64,000 nucleotides of DNA from Pholis gunnellus. Taxonomy: Eukaryota; Chordata; Actinopteri; Perciformes; Pholidae. Positions within the stretch are counted from its first letter, which is position 1. Each line of letters opens with the position of its first letter. The stretch lies in assembly GCA_910591455.2 (NCBI GenBank), contig OU342823.1, positions 4,456,501-4,520,500 on the forward strand, given 5' to 3'. The position numbers and the translations under genes are program-made. The notes below the pieces were generated by a model. The model was given only the letters and a program-made list of their open reading frames with translations. It did not search any database and was not told the origin of the DNA. Shown piece by piece: positions 24,890 to 40,640 of this stretch.

Positions 24890-24962
24890 GATCCTCAGCA
24901 GGCTATGTTTACCATGTTCAACATCTTAGCTTAGCCGACTAAACACAAAGTACAGCTAAGTT
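24890..24962 (-). repeat. Dispersed teleost repeat (copy B, inverted)
   Basis: The reverse complement contains AGCTGTACTTTGTGTTTAG and CTAAGATGTTGAACATGGTA. This parallels 8655-8745 in the same order, so it is a second, shorter and inverted copy of the repeat at 8440-8770. Confidence 0.6.
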
Positions 24963-25059
24963 TTAAGTTTCTGGACATGAACTAATATTTTGGACATTTT
25001 TAAATGTGGACCTGATGACGATACTCCAGGAGCACATATCGATAGAGGGTTACAAATTC

Positions 25060-25800
25060 ATTCAGTCATTCTAAATTTGAGAGAATTTGTCATTTGGATC
25101 TTCAAAGAATAAGTCAACTTTTCCATTTTCAATATTTCCAAAGTTATTCTGTACCAATCTTTCAGTGTGGTGCTGGATTCAGCCACTTTCTAGTGATTGA
25201 TATTTTGACTTGCCTCCGAAAGGGCCTGCAGCAGCTTTTTGTCCCTCCTCTGTTTCAAAAACAAAACGTGGCCCAGATTAAGAGTCTCCAAGTTCAGGAG
25301 CATTTCAGTCTTGAATACCGTGCTTAATGATTTGTGAATGCCATTCCAATATAAAATCAGCGTGGGACGGTCACAGAATATATGGAAATGATTTGCCTCC
25401 ATTGAGCCACATTGTCTCCAACATGTTAAACTCATATTTCTCTCCTGGTATGGGGTCTTAAAATATCTTCATTTTTCCAGCAGTGTTCCAATCCATGGAC
25501 TTAGTTTAGGACCATTGGAAACTGCAAATCTCCCCCACAAGCGTCCTCACAAAGCCCCATTCCTGCTTCCTTTGCCCACTTTTTTATGGACAGGGTGTTT
25601 TCATTTTTAGCATTACAGAGAGCATTGTACAATCTACAAGAGATTGACTGACCGTGTTTGGTATTTAACCAAAGACTGATTTTAGGATTTTGTAAAACTC
25701 AGATTCTGCTGTTGATAAGGCTGCAGGTCTGCACTTCTGAGAAATAATGTCGTAATTGGAGGAGTCTGAAAAAGTTATTCTGCTGATCTGGTGACAATAG
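25060..25800 (-). mobile_element. L1-like LINE ORF2 3' fragment
   Basis: The minus-strand frame 25435-25190 reads SLTCWRQCGSMEANHFHIF, then GIHKSLSTVFKTE and LNLGHVLFLKQRRDKKLLQAL. This is the CW-C-G-HF-H-F zinc-finger-like C-terminus of L1/Tx1-type ORF2. It continues past a stop as TLKDWYRI and KMEKLTYSLK down to about 25085. Decayed, stop-rich related sequence extends upstream to roughly 25800. The fragment is 5'-truncated, as LINE copies usually are. Confidence 0.7.
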
Positions 25801-26809
25801 CTGCTATATTTAAGTCTGGACTGACATTGCCATTCCTAGAGCCGCTTCGCTAATATGGTTGAAATTAATGAGGAAAGACAACCGAGTAATCCTCAAAGTT
25901 GTACTTCCATAGGATGGTTCATTACAGGCCTAGGGCCTTATTGTGAAACATAACATTTACTACAAAAGTGTTTCTAAAGTCAGGCTAAGTTTTCAAATTC
26001 GTATCGGAGAAGACTGGTATTTTCATAGAAGTATTTCCCTGATTCCCGGAGGCCCTGAAGCTACCAGTTGAACACATCCTCACTCTCTGAGCTCTACTAC
26101 AGGAAGTACGCTGATACAACAGGTGAGTTTCTGTGATGATGACTATGACCATAAAGAATGGGGCAGTCACGATGACTACAGAATCTCAGTGTGCCTCCAT
26201 CTGCATAATCAGCATGAAAACAACTCCTTGTCCAGCTCAGTCCCATGGGAGATGGTAGAGAAAAAGGCTCTATTCACTTGTTATGTACCAGTGACAGTTA
26301 GCTCGCCCCGTCGTCATCCTTCTCTGCCTTGCTGAGGTGGTTCTCGTTCACAGTGAGACGCAGAGAAAAAGAAACAAATTGTCTGAAAGAAAACCAGAGA
26401 GCTGAAGATGCTCCAGAGCTGGGCCTGTAAACCTGCATCTGATCCTGATGCTCTAGACTCAGATAGGAGAACGGCAGAGACACTGTGGTCAAATGCAGAG
26501 ACAAAGCAAAGGCTAGTGTTATATCACCATGTCCTCCAATTGGTATTTTTAACACTTATCCAAAAAAAGAGTCATATTGCTTCAGCATTGACAGTGCGAC
26601 GAGCAATGTAGTGGTGACATCGCTGGATGTGCGACGTCTGCCAGTCAACTCAAACACGTCATGACACAACTTTTTTTGCAGCTTGATGCTAAAGTAAAAC
26701 TCTCACGTTTCTCAAAGACTAATCCAGTGTTTGTCATTAATTACCTACTGTTTATAGGGCTCGCTTCTTAATTCTGCTCTTAAAGTGGCAACTTCAACTT
26801 TTTTTAAAG
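25801..26809. other. Non-coding stretch, no gene seen
   Basis: No recognisable exon, RNA gene or transposon protein. The open frames are short and unrelated to known domains. Confidence 0.4.
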
Positions 26810-27145
26810 TACAAGATGTGTGGCGCTAATCCCTGTATTTGTTTACATTGAAATATGTATCACAAAAAAATATTGAAATTTCAGTTTTTCAAATCATGTC
26901 CAATCAATTGAATTTGCATCCAATCAAGTTCTACAGTATCTATAGACACAGTATCTTCAGGGAATTATACAAAACACAAGGTAGACCTAGCTCAATTGTG
27001 TGCCATAGCATGAAATTCAACAAATTCGTATATTTCTTTGTAATGACGGGTTTCTGGACAAAAGGTACACTTTATCTAATCAATCTAAAACACAAAGAGA
27101 GCAAAAAGTGAAGGGGTCTGAATACTTTACATAGCCACTAAAATC
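26810..27145 (+). mobile_element. Tc1/mariner-like element remnant
   Basis: Contains CCAATCAATTGAATTTGCAT, CCAATCAAGTTCTACAGTAT, CTAGCTCAATTGTGTGCCAT and, at the right end, AAAAGTGAAGGGGTCTGAAT followed by ACTTT. These are characteristic of the 3' half of Tc1-like transposons in fish. No transposase frame survives. The right boundary is near 27135, and the left end is unclear. Confidence 0.65.
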
Positions 27146-27433
27146 TATCTATATTACATTAGAGGACACCGGCCCATTAACCTGTTTCAGGGCCTGAAAA
27201 TGACCTCCACTTCAAACCTGTGTCTAACCAACTGGTACTGAGATCTGACGGACCCCGTCTTGATTCTGAGGGGTACAACACAGCAGGACAAGGGGAGAAA
27301 TGCGCAGGGAGGTCACAGATGCTACTCAATCTGCGGCTGGATTTGAAACGCCAACCGCTCTAATCTGACTGGGGTCAGAGGTCAGGGCTAGGGTGACGCA
27401 AAGACCTGGTTTCTGGAGAGAACGTGACACTGA

Positions 27434-27446
27434 GGGGGGGGGGGGG

Positions 27447-27488
<42 letters not shown>

Positions 27489-27490
27489 AA
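27434..27490. repeat. Poly-G followed by (GA)n microsatellite
   Basis: A G16 run (about 27434-27449) joins directly to a (GA)n run to about 27484 and then A8. The junction suggests that purine-only simple sequence grew out of one seed. Confidence 0.93.
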
Positions 27491-28305
27491 ACAAGGTGGG
27501 GGTGATCCACAGAGACAGATTATCAGGTAAAGCCAGAGGGGTGAGAGGTGAGGATCTGCTGTTTATGCTGGAAACAGGTCAGGGTTGAGCAGGAGGGCAG
27601 TGTGGGGACGGACCAGGCATCCACCTGGAATGGAATGAAGTGAACTGCACAAGCTTCAAAAACACACACACAAACAACTTCAGCTCACACCCTCAGACCT
27701 GGACCAGCGTCACGTGTAGAGGCGCTTCAGACAAGACCGAAGGGCCGACCCGCCAAAAACCACCTGCCTATTGTTAGCCAGCAATGCAATTCAGAGAGAA
27801 ACGAAAGCACCGCTCTGTGAAATGTCAAAACACGGAGAGCGCTGTGTTTTGGTAGCATCCCCGATGCATTCTCAGATTCTCTTTTGTCTCGCTCTTGGCC
27901 CACTACTGTTTCAACTGCAGGGTCCTGCATTTTGCTCCCACAATAGCGCACGGGAAGTAGTTTCTCTTGTGGTGGAGTTTGGGGAAAAAAAACATCGAAT
28001 GTGAGGTGTTTTTAGGAAAGCAAAAGCAGGGAGCAGAGTAGTGTGAGGTTTGTTATCTCCCTTGTAGGTGAGAGCAATGCTCATCTGGGACTCGAAGATA
28101 GAGCCTGGAGATGGAGGGGGTCTGGAATGAAGCGTGTGGGAGGGAAGGAGGGCCAAACAAAAAACCCCATCAGAGGCCAATCTCCCCCAGGTTTTAGCCC
28201 AGATGAAAGGCCAGGATCTGGGCTAGATAAGAGGGCAGATCACGGGGGGTCGGGGCCAGCCGGCTGTGAGAAGCCATGTCCAGCGGCCATCTTTCAACAA
28301 CCTCC

Positions 28306-28342
<37 letters not shown>

Positions 28343-28722
28343 GCATGTTGGATTAGTGAACCTGAGTGAGTGAGAGAGGTAATTAAAACAAAACAAATTT
28401 AAAATTCTCTCTCGCCCTTTTCTGGCCATTATTAAAACAACAATAAAAAGGGACAGTCAGAGAATCTTCCGGTCCAAAAGGGAATTAGATCATTCCATTT
28501 GTTTTTTCCTCCTGAATGAATTTAAGTGTTATCTGTGCTCGATTGCTTCTTCCTGCACGCATGCTAACTGCTCATCTTTGCTCCCCAGCCTAAGGTGTAC
28601 GTGTGTGTGTGAGCTAGAGGTCTGGAGCGAAGGCGGTCATGGGGAAAATGAAATCACTGTTTGCAGAGGTCCTCGTTTCATCCCAGAGCTCTGCTGAATG
28701 AGAGGGCCAAGGAGAGAAGGTG

Positions 28723-28723
<1 letters not shown>

Positions 28724-28782
<59 letters not shown>
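28724..28782. repeat. (AC)n microsatellite
   Basis: About 58 bp of uninterrupted AC. Confidence 0.97.
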
Positions 28783-28784
<2 letters not shown>

Positions 28785-28831
28785 CTTTTACAGCATTTTG
28801 ACATTACAGCATCATATGGTATTCATGGCAT

Positions 28832-28832
28832 G

Positions 28833-28873
<41 letters not shown>
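28832..28873. repeat. (AC)n microsatellite
   Basis: About 42 bp of AC, 50 bp downstream of the preceding array. The spacer between them is unique sequence. Confidence 0.95.
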
Positions 28874-28875
<2 letters not shown>

Positions 28876-31799
28876 ATATGTCATCCACTGTCACCTGAGC
28901 AAATCAATGCAACTGAGAAATCCATTCCAATTAGGGTCCCGCTGCTCTGCCCTGCATGTGGATGTAGATTAATCGATAGAGAAATCCCTCTGCTAACCCG
29001 CCGTTCCTCTTGGAGAATATGCTTAACCGAGACCCTGGCTGCTTTACTTGTATTGAAATAGAAAGAAAAATAAATAAAAACTAATTCACTAATCACTTTT
29101 TTTCGTATCTAAACAAGGAAAATGACAATATAAACCCCTCCGTCCATGGCTTAAGGATTTCAGAATTAGCGGTCACTGCAGACAAGCTGGACCCTCGGTA
29201 AAAAAAACAAAACACAAGGCTCTTTGAAGGCAGGATGCTGTAAACCCCTGACAACCAATGACCTTTGACCCCATGTCCAACGAAGCCATGTGTCCTCCCC
29301 GGAAAACTGTAACGTCCTCAATCATCCACGCTCGCAGATGAACCAAATGAGCGTGCGCACACACATTCACAGTCACATGCGCACAGATGACATGGCTGCC
29401 GGCTCAGAGCTGTGAGTGGCGTCGGCGTGGAGCGGAGGTGACAGCAGTGTGTCCGAGTGCCTGTGTTCAAGGTCTCGAGTGTTACCATGCTCCTCTCCAC
29501 CTCAGGCAGGCAGCACTGCGTTAGCCATGCTCGACACTAAACCTTTACCTGACCTTTCCCTCTGCCGTGACATTTGGACCCTTCTGAATAGGTCAAACAG
29601 CACTAAAGAGTGGCGGAGAAAGGGAAGGGAGCCGGAGAAGGAAACGAAATAAAAGAGAGGAATGAGGGCTGTCGGTGCAGGAAGGTGACAACTGATGCTG
29701 CCTGGGAATGTGTAAGAAAAACAAACTGAAAGTTCAAATATTGCTGAAATTTCCACAATTAGACCTTCAAACAGAAGGGACGATTTCAGAATGCTTTACT
29801 ATCCCACATACTCAGTGTGACAGCATGTGAGAAATGGCCATTTCATCTGCTGAACTCAAGTCTGTGAAAAAACACTGGCAGAGGCCAATATTTTGATTCA
29901 GAAATGTGCAGAGTCACTGATGTCAGGAAGCTGCTGCGAGTACATTTTTGCTGAGTGACCAACAGGAACCAGGCAGGAAATGACGATGTGCCATAAGATT
30001 GCTACAGAAGTCGATAACACACATGAAAGAAAGGGGAAACTGGTGGATGTATGACATGCAGGGTGACCTTGCCTGAGCAGATAAAAACATGGTGAGCTCA
30101 GTCGGATGTAATGTAGGACGCAAGGGGGAACATGAAACAAACTATTTGTCCCAGTGTGAAACGGTGGCTACACATAGTTTGACATGGAATGACAGAGATG
30201 GAATAATGCCCTGATTTAACCAGCGGATTCGTGTGGACTTGAACTGATTGGTCACCCTCTGAGAAGCATGACCCTAAACACCAAGACCGTGTTCCCATTC
30301 CAGCTGGACAAGACAATACCAAATACAAATTCTGTGACCACCAGCTGGTTATATAGACCAGCAATGACTCCTAAAAAAGGAGTCAGACCGTAGATCACAA
30401 CGTTTCAAATTTCGAGAGGCACGCACTAGGTCAAGTCACACTTGACCCTTCGCTACGGCCGGTAGTCTGTCTAGTTGTCAGAGATACCATGGAGCCCACA
30501 CTGTCACTAACTGCACTCCATGAAGAAATGTCATCTCAAAAAGCTATTTCAGAGAGAAACAGACAGAAGGGTCAACAATATGTTTGAAGGACAAATATAA
30601 ATAAATTATATATATGCATATAGAATGTCAAAGGAATTCAGCAGTGAAAACAGGTTAAAAAGATAAAGATAGAAGCTAAAGCCTACAGATCACAGTGTAA
30701 AGGTGAACCACCACATCACCTGGAAATGAAGGAACTGTGTTCCTGTAAAGCCAGGTAGGTCATAATTCACTGTTACAATAATTAAAAAGTAAAAGCAGCA
30801 TGTGTAAACATTCAGTATCCATTTAGTAGCTAACGTAGCATGGAAGTTTAAACGCTACTCAACGATGTGCTTATGTACACTGCTAACGTTAGCTCCAAAA
30901 GGTTTTTATGAAGAACGTAACGTTGTAGAAACGTATAGCTCCTTCCAATCTCTCCGGGTAGTATCACTATTAACAACATTAAACCATGACCAGCTCCAAA
31001 TCCACTAAACCAACATAAAGATGAAGAAAATCTGAAACAACTGCATGAGAGTCTATGGAGCAGAGCCGGATAGTTGTCTGTGACCAGACTGCGTTCGAGG
31101 TCAGGACTAGGCGAAGGGTCAATTAAATAATTGTGGAGGTTTGCGGAGGTGCACAAGAACGGGTAGATGAGTGAAAAGGGCATGCACTAGACTTAAAGGC
31201 CCCCGGAATGCTTCAAACATGCTTGTTGGATTATCAAACCAAGTCTGAACCCCCTTGTTATCTAGAAAGTGGGGGAGTAATCCGACAAGTTTTATGACTT
31301 TCCAAAAATAATCCCAAAAATATGCAGAGGTCTAAAAGGAGACATGGTCCTCATGTTTTAAGGTTTCTATTTTTTTATTCTTCACACAACTACGTTGATC
31401 CCTTTATGCGTGAACCGTATGAAACAGTGAATGCCTTTGAGCAAAGACTGTCCCCCTTTTGCCCCTTTCCATGATAGCGTAGTCATTGAGAATCAGAGCG
31501 TTCGCTCTATGTTGCACCCGAGATACAACATTCATCTCAACGTTTTTACAGACACAGCGATATTCTCACTCTACAACCAAACCAAAGCTTTATGGAGGGC
31601 AGCTTGTTATGTCACATGACTCAGAACATGCTGAATTCTGTGTTTTTGCTAAAGGCCCACTTTCATTTATTTATTTTTTTGTTCCCAATATTGAATTAAT
31701 AAAAGATAATGGAAGTAAATTCATCCGATTTTTAATCACGTATCATTACAAATAGCAGATAAACACAGTGATAAAAAAATAATCAGGTACATAAAAATG

Positions 31800-31897
31800 T
31801 TGATGCATCAAGATGAATCGATAAATCGTTCTATAATCACGTCGTAGCCCTCTGAATCCGAATGGAATCGTGAGGTGCCTAGAGATTCCCACCCCTA
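31800..31897 (-). repeat. hAT-like interspersed repeat fragment
   Basis: On the minus strand it reads GGGTGGGAATCTCTAGGCAC, CTCACGATTCCATTCGGATT, and then GATTTATCGATTCATCTTGA. This phrase set is widespread in fish genomes and linked to a hAT-type or similar non-autonomous element. One boundary, GGGGTGGGAATC, is sharp near 31897. Confidence 0.55.
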
Positions 31898-33339
31898 GTG
31901 GTCCACAACACTTGAAGCACACAGAGACCTGAAATCCCGGGTGGTCGTCAAGAATGCTTGACATGTTACATAGGACACAGAAAGTTGGATATAAGACTTA
32001 ATACAAAAATGCATCAGGTAGCATGACCACAGCACAACAGGTTGAACACCACACACAAGAGAGGACCTGTCCATTTCCATCTAGCTCAGTCCTCTCCCTT
32101 CATCCTTCCTTTATTAACTCGCCCCTCATGCAAAGAAAGACGTGCATTGCGCGCTGTAATACTCGGATACATTAACACATAAACACTCCCCAATCAGGAA
32201 TGCAAAATGTTTGTTCACGTTGGCCCTGCAAAGGAAAAAGGGATGCCACTGCAACCTCGACTGGGACACTAAGATAACACCTGCGCTCCCGGTCCCACCT
32301 TAATGATCACTCGACGCAATGGGAGCACTTTAATGGGGGCTCTGGAAGGAGGGAAGGAAGGAAGCTGCCAGCTTGCTAATTTTAGGCACTCTGCATCTCA
32401 GATGAAACGCTGGAAAAGGCAGAGAGGAGGCGTGGAGAGGCGGGGAAAGTTCCCCGTCTCTCACTTTCTCGACTTTTTGCATCATGTCTTTCTAACTATC
32501 ATTACCCTCTGCATCCGCTATGAGAAAGAGACTCGCAGCTCTTTGATTCTCTGAATCATTTCTCCCTCTCTTCCCGTTCCCAGCCCTCCCGCTCTCTCTC
32601 TCTCTTCCTCTTCCCGGCTTTCTCTGTCTCTTTCTCCCCCTTTTCCGACTCTCCCTTTCATTCTCACCTCCCTCCCCTTCTGTCGGTACCTGAGTAAATA
32701 AACAGTGTTGTGTGGGATGCTAATTAGAGCAGGTTCAGGGACGTGACGAGCCCAGAGACGGATAAACAGCAAGGTGAGGGAGGAGAAGAGATGAGATGGA
32801 GGGGGTGGAGGTGGAGGTAACCCACCCCAAGGGCAACACGGCGCAGACACAAACACGTCAGCTTAGCGGTGAAGGACGTACAAGAGTGGTTTTGGCTTTC
32901 AAGCCAACTTAGGGCGGCTTTGAAGCGAAGGGCGGCAGCAGGGTAGAGGATTTTGAAGGGGCTGCGACGGAGTGAAGGGCACTAGCAGAGAAGGGGGCAT
33001 GTGGAGAAGCTTCAGCCACGATTAGAGGAAGAGGGAGCGTCGAGCGAACTTCCTTAATGACGGATGCTCCAAGAGACCCGGTGCGAGATCAAAAGAATAT
33101 GCAGATGATCCTAACCGTTCTTCTCCCGTTGAGGTGAGCATGGGTTTTCAAAAGCAGGTCAATGTGAGGCAGCTTTACTTAGTTAACATAAGATGGCCTT
33201 TCTAGGGGGGGATAAGCTGCTGGATATGCAGGTACGAAGGTAACGGGGAACACAAACAAACATGTACACGTGCACTTGGTGGTAACCTGTTGTAACCAGG
33301 CGGTAACCTCCGGTTCTGCCGAGTGAGGTGAATGCTGAA
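31898..33339. other. Non-coding stretch with pyrimidine tract
   Basis: No gene seen. A C/T-rich tract with many TCTCTC and CCCTTC runs covers about 32545-32690, and its complement is purine-rich. Confidence 0.45.
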
Positions 33340-33765
33340 GTGTCTTAAAGTTGCATCTCTCTACTGACCAGCAGGGGGCGACTCCTCTGGTTGTATAGAA
33401 GTCTATGAGAAAATGACTCTACTTCTCTCTTGATTTATTACCTCAGTAAACATTGTAAACATGAGTTTATGGTCTCAATCTCTAGTTTCAAATCTTCTTT
33501 GATACAGCATGATGTTCATTTAGTAAATGATGGTCCAGTTTGGAGTATGCTTTAGGTCCGGGCTTACGTATACGGCGTCTCAACATCACTCCTCCACATT
33601 CCAAATATGGTCACTTCGGTTTATCGGTTGCAAAAAACAACAACATGGCGACAGTCGTAATCCAAGATGGCGACGGCAAAATCGGGGCTTCATAACGGCA
33701 GTCCTCAAACCAATGTGTGACGTCATGATGACTACGGTCACTTCTTATATACAGTCTATGATTGT
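33340..33765 (+). repeat. Dispersed teleost repeat (copy 1)
   Basis: Begins with AAGTTGCATCTCTCTACTGA and CCAGCAGGGGGCGACTCCTC. It continues with TATAGAAGTCTATGAGAAAA and AAACATGAGTTTATGGTCTC and ends near ACTTCTTATATACAGTCTATG. About 100 bp of it (33450-33550) is shared with 40465-40580. It also contains a CTCF-like CCAGCAGGGGGCGAC core at about 33369-33383. Confidence 0.65.
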
Positions 33766-33954
33766 AACACTACACTGTCAAAGAAAATAACAGATTTTCA
33801 CCTGGCAGGCAACAGGCCACAAAATGATAATTTGTATATTAATGACTCACCGTGTCACCTTAAATTCTTGAAAAACATTTTCTTGAATGCCACGATGAAC
33901 GAATGATCAGATAATAGAGACATGTCTTGATGAATTGAAGTAAATGAGGGTTGT

Positions 33955-34390
33955 GTTTAGGGCTGCAACAACAAATCGATAAAAATCGATTATTAAAAGA
34001 GTTGGCAACGAATTTCATTATCGATTCGTTGTGTCGCGCGATTATTACGCCACTCAATAAGTGGCGGAGATGTTTGAGTGTTCAAAGCAGGCCCGGTCGC
34101 CTGAATACCGCAGCTAGGAATAATGGAATAGGACTCCGGTTCTATTTTGTGGGTTTTTCTCTGAACTGGGGCCATGATGAAGAGGGACGGCCGGTGGAAA
34201 CCTCACCCGGCCCGGACACGGAAAGGATTGACAGATTGATGCTCTTTCTGGATTCTCTGGGTGGTGGTGCATGGCCGTTCTTAGTTGGTGGAGCGATTTG
34301 TCTGGTTAATTCCGATAACGAACGAGACTCCGGCATGCTAACTAGTTACGCGGCCCCGTGCGGTCGGCGTTCAACTTCTTAGAGGGACAA
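33955..34390 (+). mobile_element. hAT-like element fragment
   Basis: Starts with TTTAGGGCTGCAACAACAAAT and ATCGATTATTAAAAGAGTTG, followed by ATTATCGATTCGTTGTGTCG. The GGGCTGCAAC start plus AT-rich ATCGATTA repeats is typical of hAT element ends in fish. The following GC-richer segment to 34390 appears to belong to the same element. No transposase is recognised. Confidence 0.5.
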
Positions 34391-37447
<3,057 letters not shown>

Positions 37448-37884
37448 TATGGGGTCAGATCAGTCTCAATAAGTGCAAATGCACACAGAAAGACTCACAA
37501 ATGCAAACAGAAAGATTTACAAATACATTTGACTCACAAATGCACATAGAACGATTCACAAATACATTTCAATGCACACATAAATAAATTACGATTTATA
37601 TAAATGTAAAAAAAAAAAATCACAAATATATTTCTGGATTTGCAAAACGCATTTGCAAATCCAGCCATGTCAGGGGAGTCTCAAAAAAACACAAACAAAT
37701 GTGGAGCGATACACAAATAAATGCATACAAATGCAGAAATATATTTGTGATTTTTTTTTTTTTTACATTTATATAAATCGTAATTTATTTATGTGTGCAT
37801 TGGAATGTATTTGTGAATCGTTCTGTGTGCATTTTAAATCTTTCTGTTTGCATTTGCAATTATTGAGACTGATCTGACCCCATA
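37448..37884. mobile_element. Palindromic (foldback) MITE with TA ends, 437 bp
   Basis: The two ends are perfect inverted repeats for about 25 bp: left TATGGGGTCAGATCAGTCTC, right GAGACTGATCTGACCCCATA. The symmetry continues inward with few mismatches. AAATGCACACAGAAAG pairs with CTTTCTGTTTGCATTT, and ATTTATATAAATCGTAATTT on the right pairs with AAATTACGATTTATATAAAT on the left. The arms are roughly 185 bp with a centre near 37640-37735. The centre itself holds a short inverted pair, CTGGATTTGCAAA / TTTGCAAATCCAG, at 37634-37665. A TA dinucleotide at each end fits a Tc1/mariner-type target duplication. There is no coding capacity. Confidence 0.85.
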
Positions 37885-38951
37885 GTTGCACGCTACCTAG
37901 CTAACAAGCTAACTAGCTGGGTTGGCTTGTGAGCTTAGCGCGAGTGTTAGCAGCTGTAGCTAGCTGGTTAGTTCAGTGTTGTCTCAGCAGCGTTGTGATT
38001 CTTAGCATTTTCTCATACCATAAAAACTACATTAATAAAAAGGGCACTTTGAAATAAAAAGGAACAGAAGACATTGTGAAGAATATGATGATGAATAATG
38101 TTTTTTCAATGTATTAATGTCTATGTTTAAATATAGTTAATGATATGATTATCATTAATAATTTAAGTGTAACTTCACCACCAGGTCTGAGCTTAAGTCC
38201 GCCCACTGCATAATGTTGAAAGATGGGGAAAAAAACTGCTTAAGGGGCTGAGACATAAAACCAAACCCACTTCCGTATGACGAACGCCTCGACGAACATG
38301 AGAGCCAGAGCTAATTAAGGAGCTAACTAGCCAGCCGCTAAATGAGTTGCGCTGTGATTGTAAAGCTACACAGTGGTTACAAATAAAGTAAAATGCATAG
38401 AGGCATGGGGGAGGGCCGAAGACGGGGGTCTGATTAGAGCCCATTAGTATTGATTTATTTCATGACTTTTATTAATCCCAAACCTTCAAATCTATTTCAG
38501 AACTGACCTTGCAAGATTAAGGCTGCTTCAAGACAGTAGATGGTATTTTGAGCCATTTTCAAGCATAAAATGCAGATTTTTATAAATTTGATAAGAAATA
38601 CCAATATTAACACTGGCATGGATGCATTTCATCTCAGTGCATTTACATCATTTAGTTTATAGCTTAAAAAACATGTTCAAGTGTGCAGTTATATGTCCAT
38701 CAAATATTGACCAATTTTGGGCTCCACAAACCATAACCAAAAAACATCGGGATATACTATAATATGTTTCCCATGCATAGGATGGAGCAGCATTCCACAA
38801 ATTCTTGGAAGCAGTTTTTTGCAATAGTTGAAGGGTCTCTCATGTGATCTGTTGCAGAGATGTATAAAGAGTAGCGTAGTGCGACGACAATATACATACA
38901 GCGGCGACAAGATTCACACACGAGCACGGCTCTGCACGGCCTGTTTCACAA

Positions 38952-38991
<40 letters not shown>

Positions 38992-40464
38992 TACAAAGTC
39001 TCTCATGTACCCCCTTTTGCTCTCTCTAAATGCCTGTCGCCTTGGCCCTCCATTAAGCCGAGCGAGCGCTCGTTTAGCCAGTGTCTTGGCAGTCGGGGGA
39101 CGCGGGGCTGCCCACTCAGTCAGATCCAGCCGTATTAAATAAATAAGGAGCGCTCTTCTGTGTAAATTATTCATTTAACACGCCTTATCCTCTTCCAACA
39201 ACCTTGTTAGAGCAACTCAGGAGTGGAGAGGTGGGAGGGGGTTGGAGGGCGGTGGGGTGGGGGGAGGCAGACACCGTGGCTCATGTGCGACTCAGCAGAA
39301 CCTGCGGTGCATCTCTAAGCTCTCTGGGAGTTCAGTCGTAGGGGGGCCTAATTCGCCCTGACACCTCCTTTGTTTCAGGCAGGAAAGAGCTGCATACACA
39401 CAGCCGCACATTTGCCCCGCATGCACACACACACACTCGAGCACACACCGACATGCACAAACTTGGAGAGAAAGAGCACAAGAAAGGGGTTTTTAGTGCA
39501 TATTCATAGAATAATCATTCTAGTTGTCTGGATAAATTATTGAGAAATGGGAGTCCAGGACACGCCATGCTGGAACCGCGCTCTGTTTTTGTGTGCTGCA
39601 TGAACTCAAAAATCAGACAAACGCAGCAAGTCATCCACTCGAAACAAGCCGATTCTAATGAGGCGGGATGGAGACGCGCATGGGAAAAATGCTCACTGTG
39701 AAGAAAACAACCGCTCTGGATATTAACCTTGAGGACAAACGCACAGAGCACCTATCGTTGGTATAATGTCAGTGACGTCGCTTGGTATTCTCTGTTCCCC
39801 CGAATGTAATAATTCATTTATTTAGCTCTATTATTCATGACAAAAAAAAACATTTATTCAAGGGGAGTTAGGGTGTACGATAATGGAAATTATTTTGAAG
39901 TTACGCATATACACAGTACACAACTTTTACTCAAAATATTGAAGATCACATCGAGGGCCGCTCCTCAACTTTCAGGCAAATTCAGAAACCAAACTGCAAT
40001 AAAACCTGAAAACTCCACTGATGCTTTCAGTGGCTATCTCAGTCTGTAAAGAAAACACTTCCCAAATGAGGCAACACAATGGTGATTGAGCCTGTGGCGC
40101 ATTAATGAAAGTATTGCGTTATTTATATATTTGCAGCATTACAAATTGCTGCTAGTGCACATTGTCTACTGCTACAGCTTCATGTTAAAAGCATTTCACT
40201 GGCAAAACACAAATGGACTTTTATTATGAAGTAGTCACAGGAAATGTGTCACCAAGTCTACCAGGACTCAAGTCTTGAAGGATTGCCTCTTCAAGTACTA
40301 CGCTTTGAAAGACGGTGTTATTCATTCCAGGTAAGAGGTGTAAAAGCAGCCACTGTCAAGTCTGAGTAACATGATTTACCTACAATTTATTTAACAAATA
40401 TTTTCTTATTTATTTACCTGTGATCACATATCACTGTGAAGGTAGTTTGTAGAAAAGGGCATCC
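37885..40464. other. Non-coding stretch, no gene seen
   Basis: AT-rich to mixed sequence. GCTAGCTAGC-like words occur near 37890-37970. One CA array lies at 38955-38988. No exon or RNA gene recognised. Confidence 0.4.
38955..38988. repeat. (CA)n microsatellite
   Basis: About 34 bp of CA dinucleotide. Confidence 0.93.
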
Positions 40465-40640
40465 AGTAAACATAGTAAACATGAGTTTATGGTCTCAATA
40501 TCTAGTTTCAATTCTTCTTCAATACAGCATGATGTTCATTTAGTAAATGATGGTCCATTTAGAGTCAAACAGACCATGAAGCAGGGGATGCTTTAGGACG
40601 GGGCTACACAGTGATTGACAGGTCTCTACCACGGCAAGTT
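40465..40640 (+). repeat. Dispersed teleost repeat (copy 2)
   Basis: Shares AGTAAACATGAGTTTATGGT, CTCAATATCTAGTTTCAA and CAGCATGATGTTCATTTAGT with copy 1 at 33450-33550, in the same orientation, with about ten differences over the first 100 bp. It then carries GACCATGAAGCAGGGGATGC, which copy 1 lacks. Confidence 0.7.

Larger units (their letters stand above)
27491..31799. other. Non-coding stretch with CA arrays
   Basis: No supported gene. The sequence is mixed unique and simple, with a short CT/CA block at about 28305-28342 and two large CA arrays given separately. Minus-strand frames in 29500-30360 are free of recognisable domains. Confidence 0.4.

Noticed and set aside
37653..37877. 74-codon open frame inside the palindromic element
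   Set aside because: It reads one arm of the MITE hairpin and has no transposase similarity.
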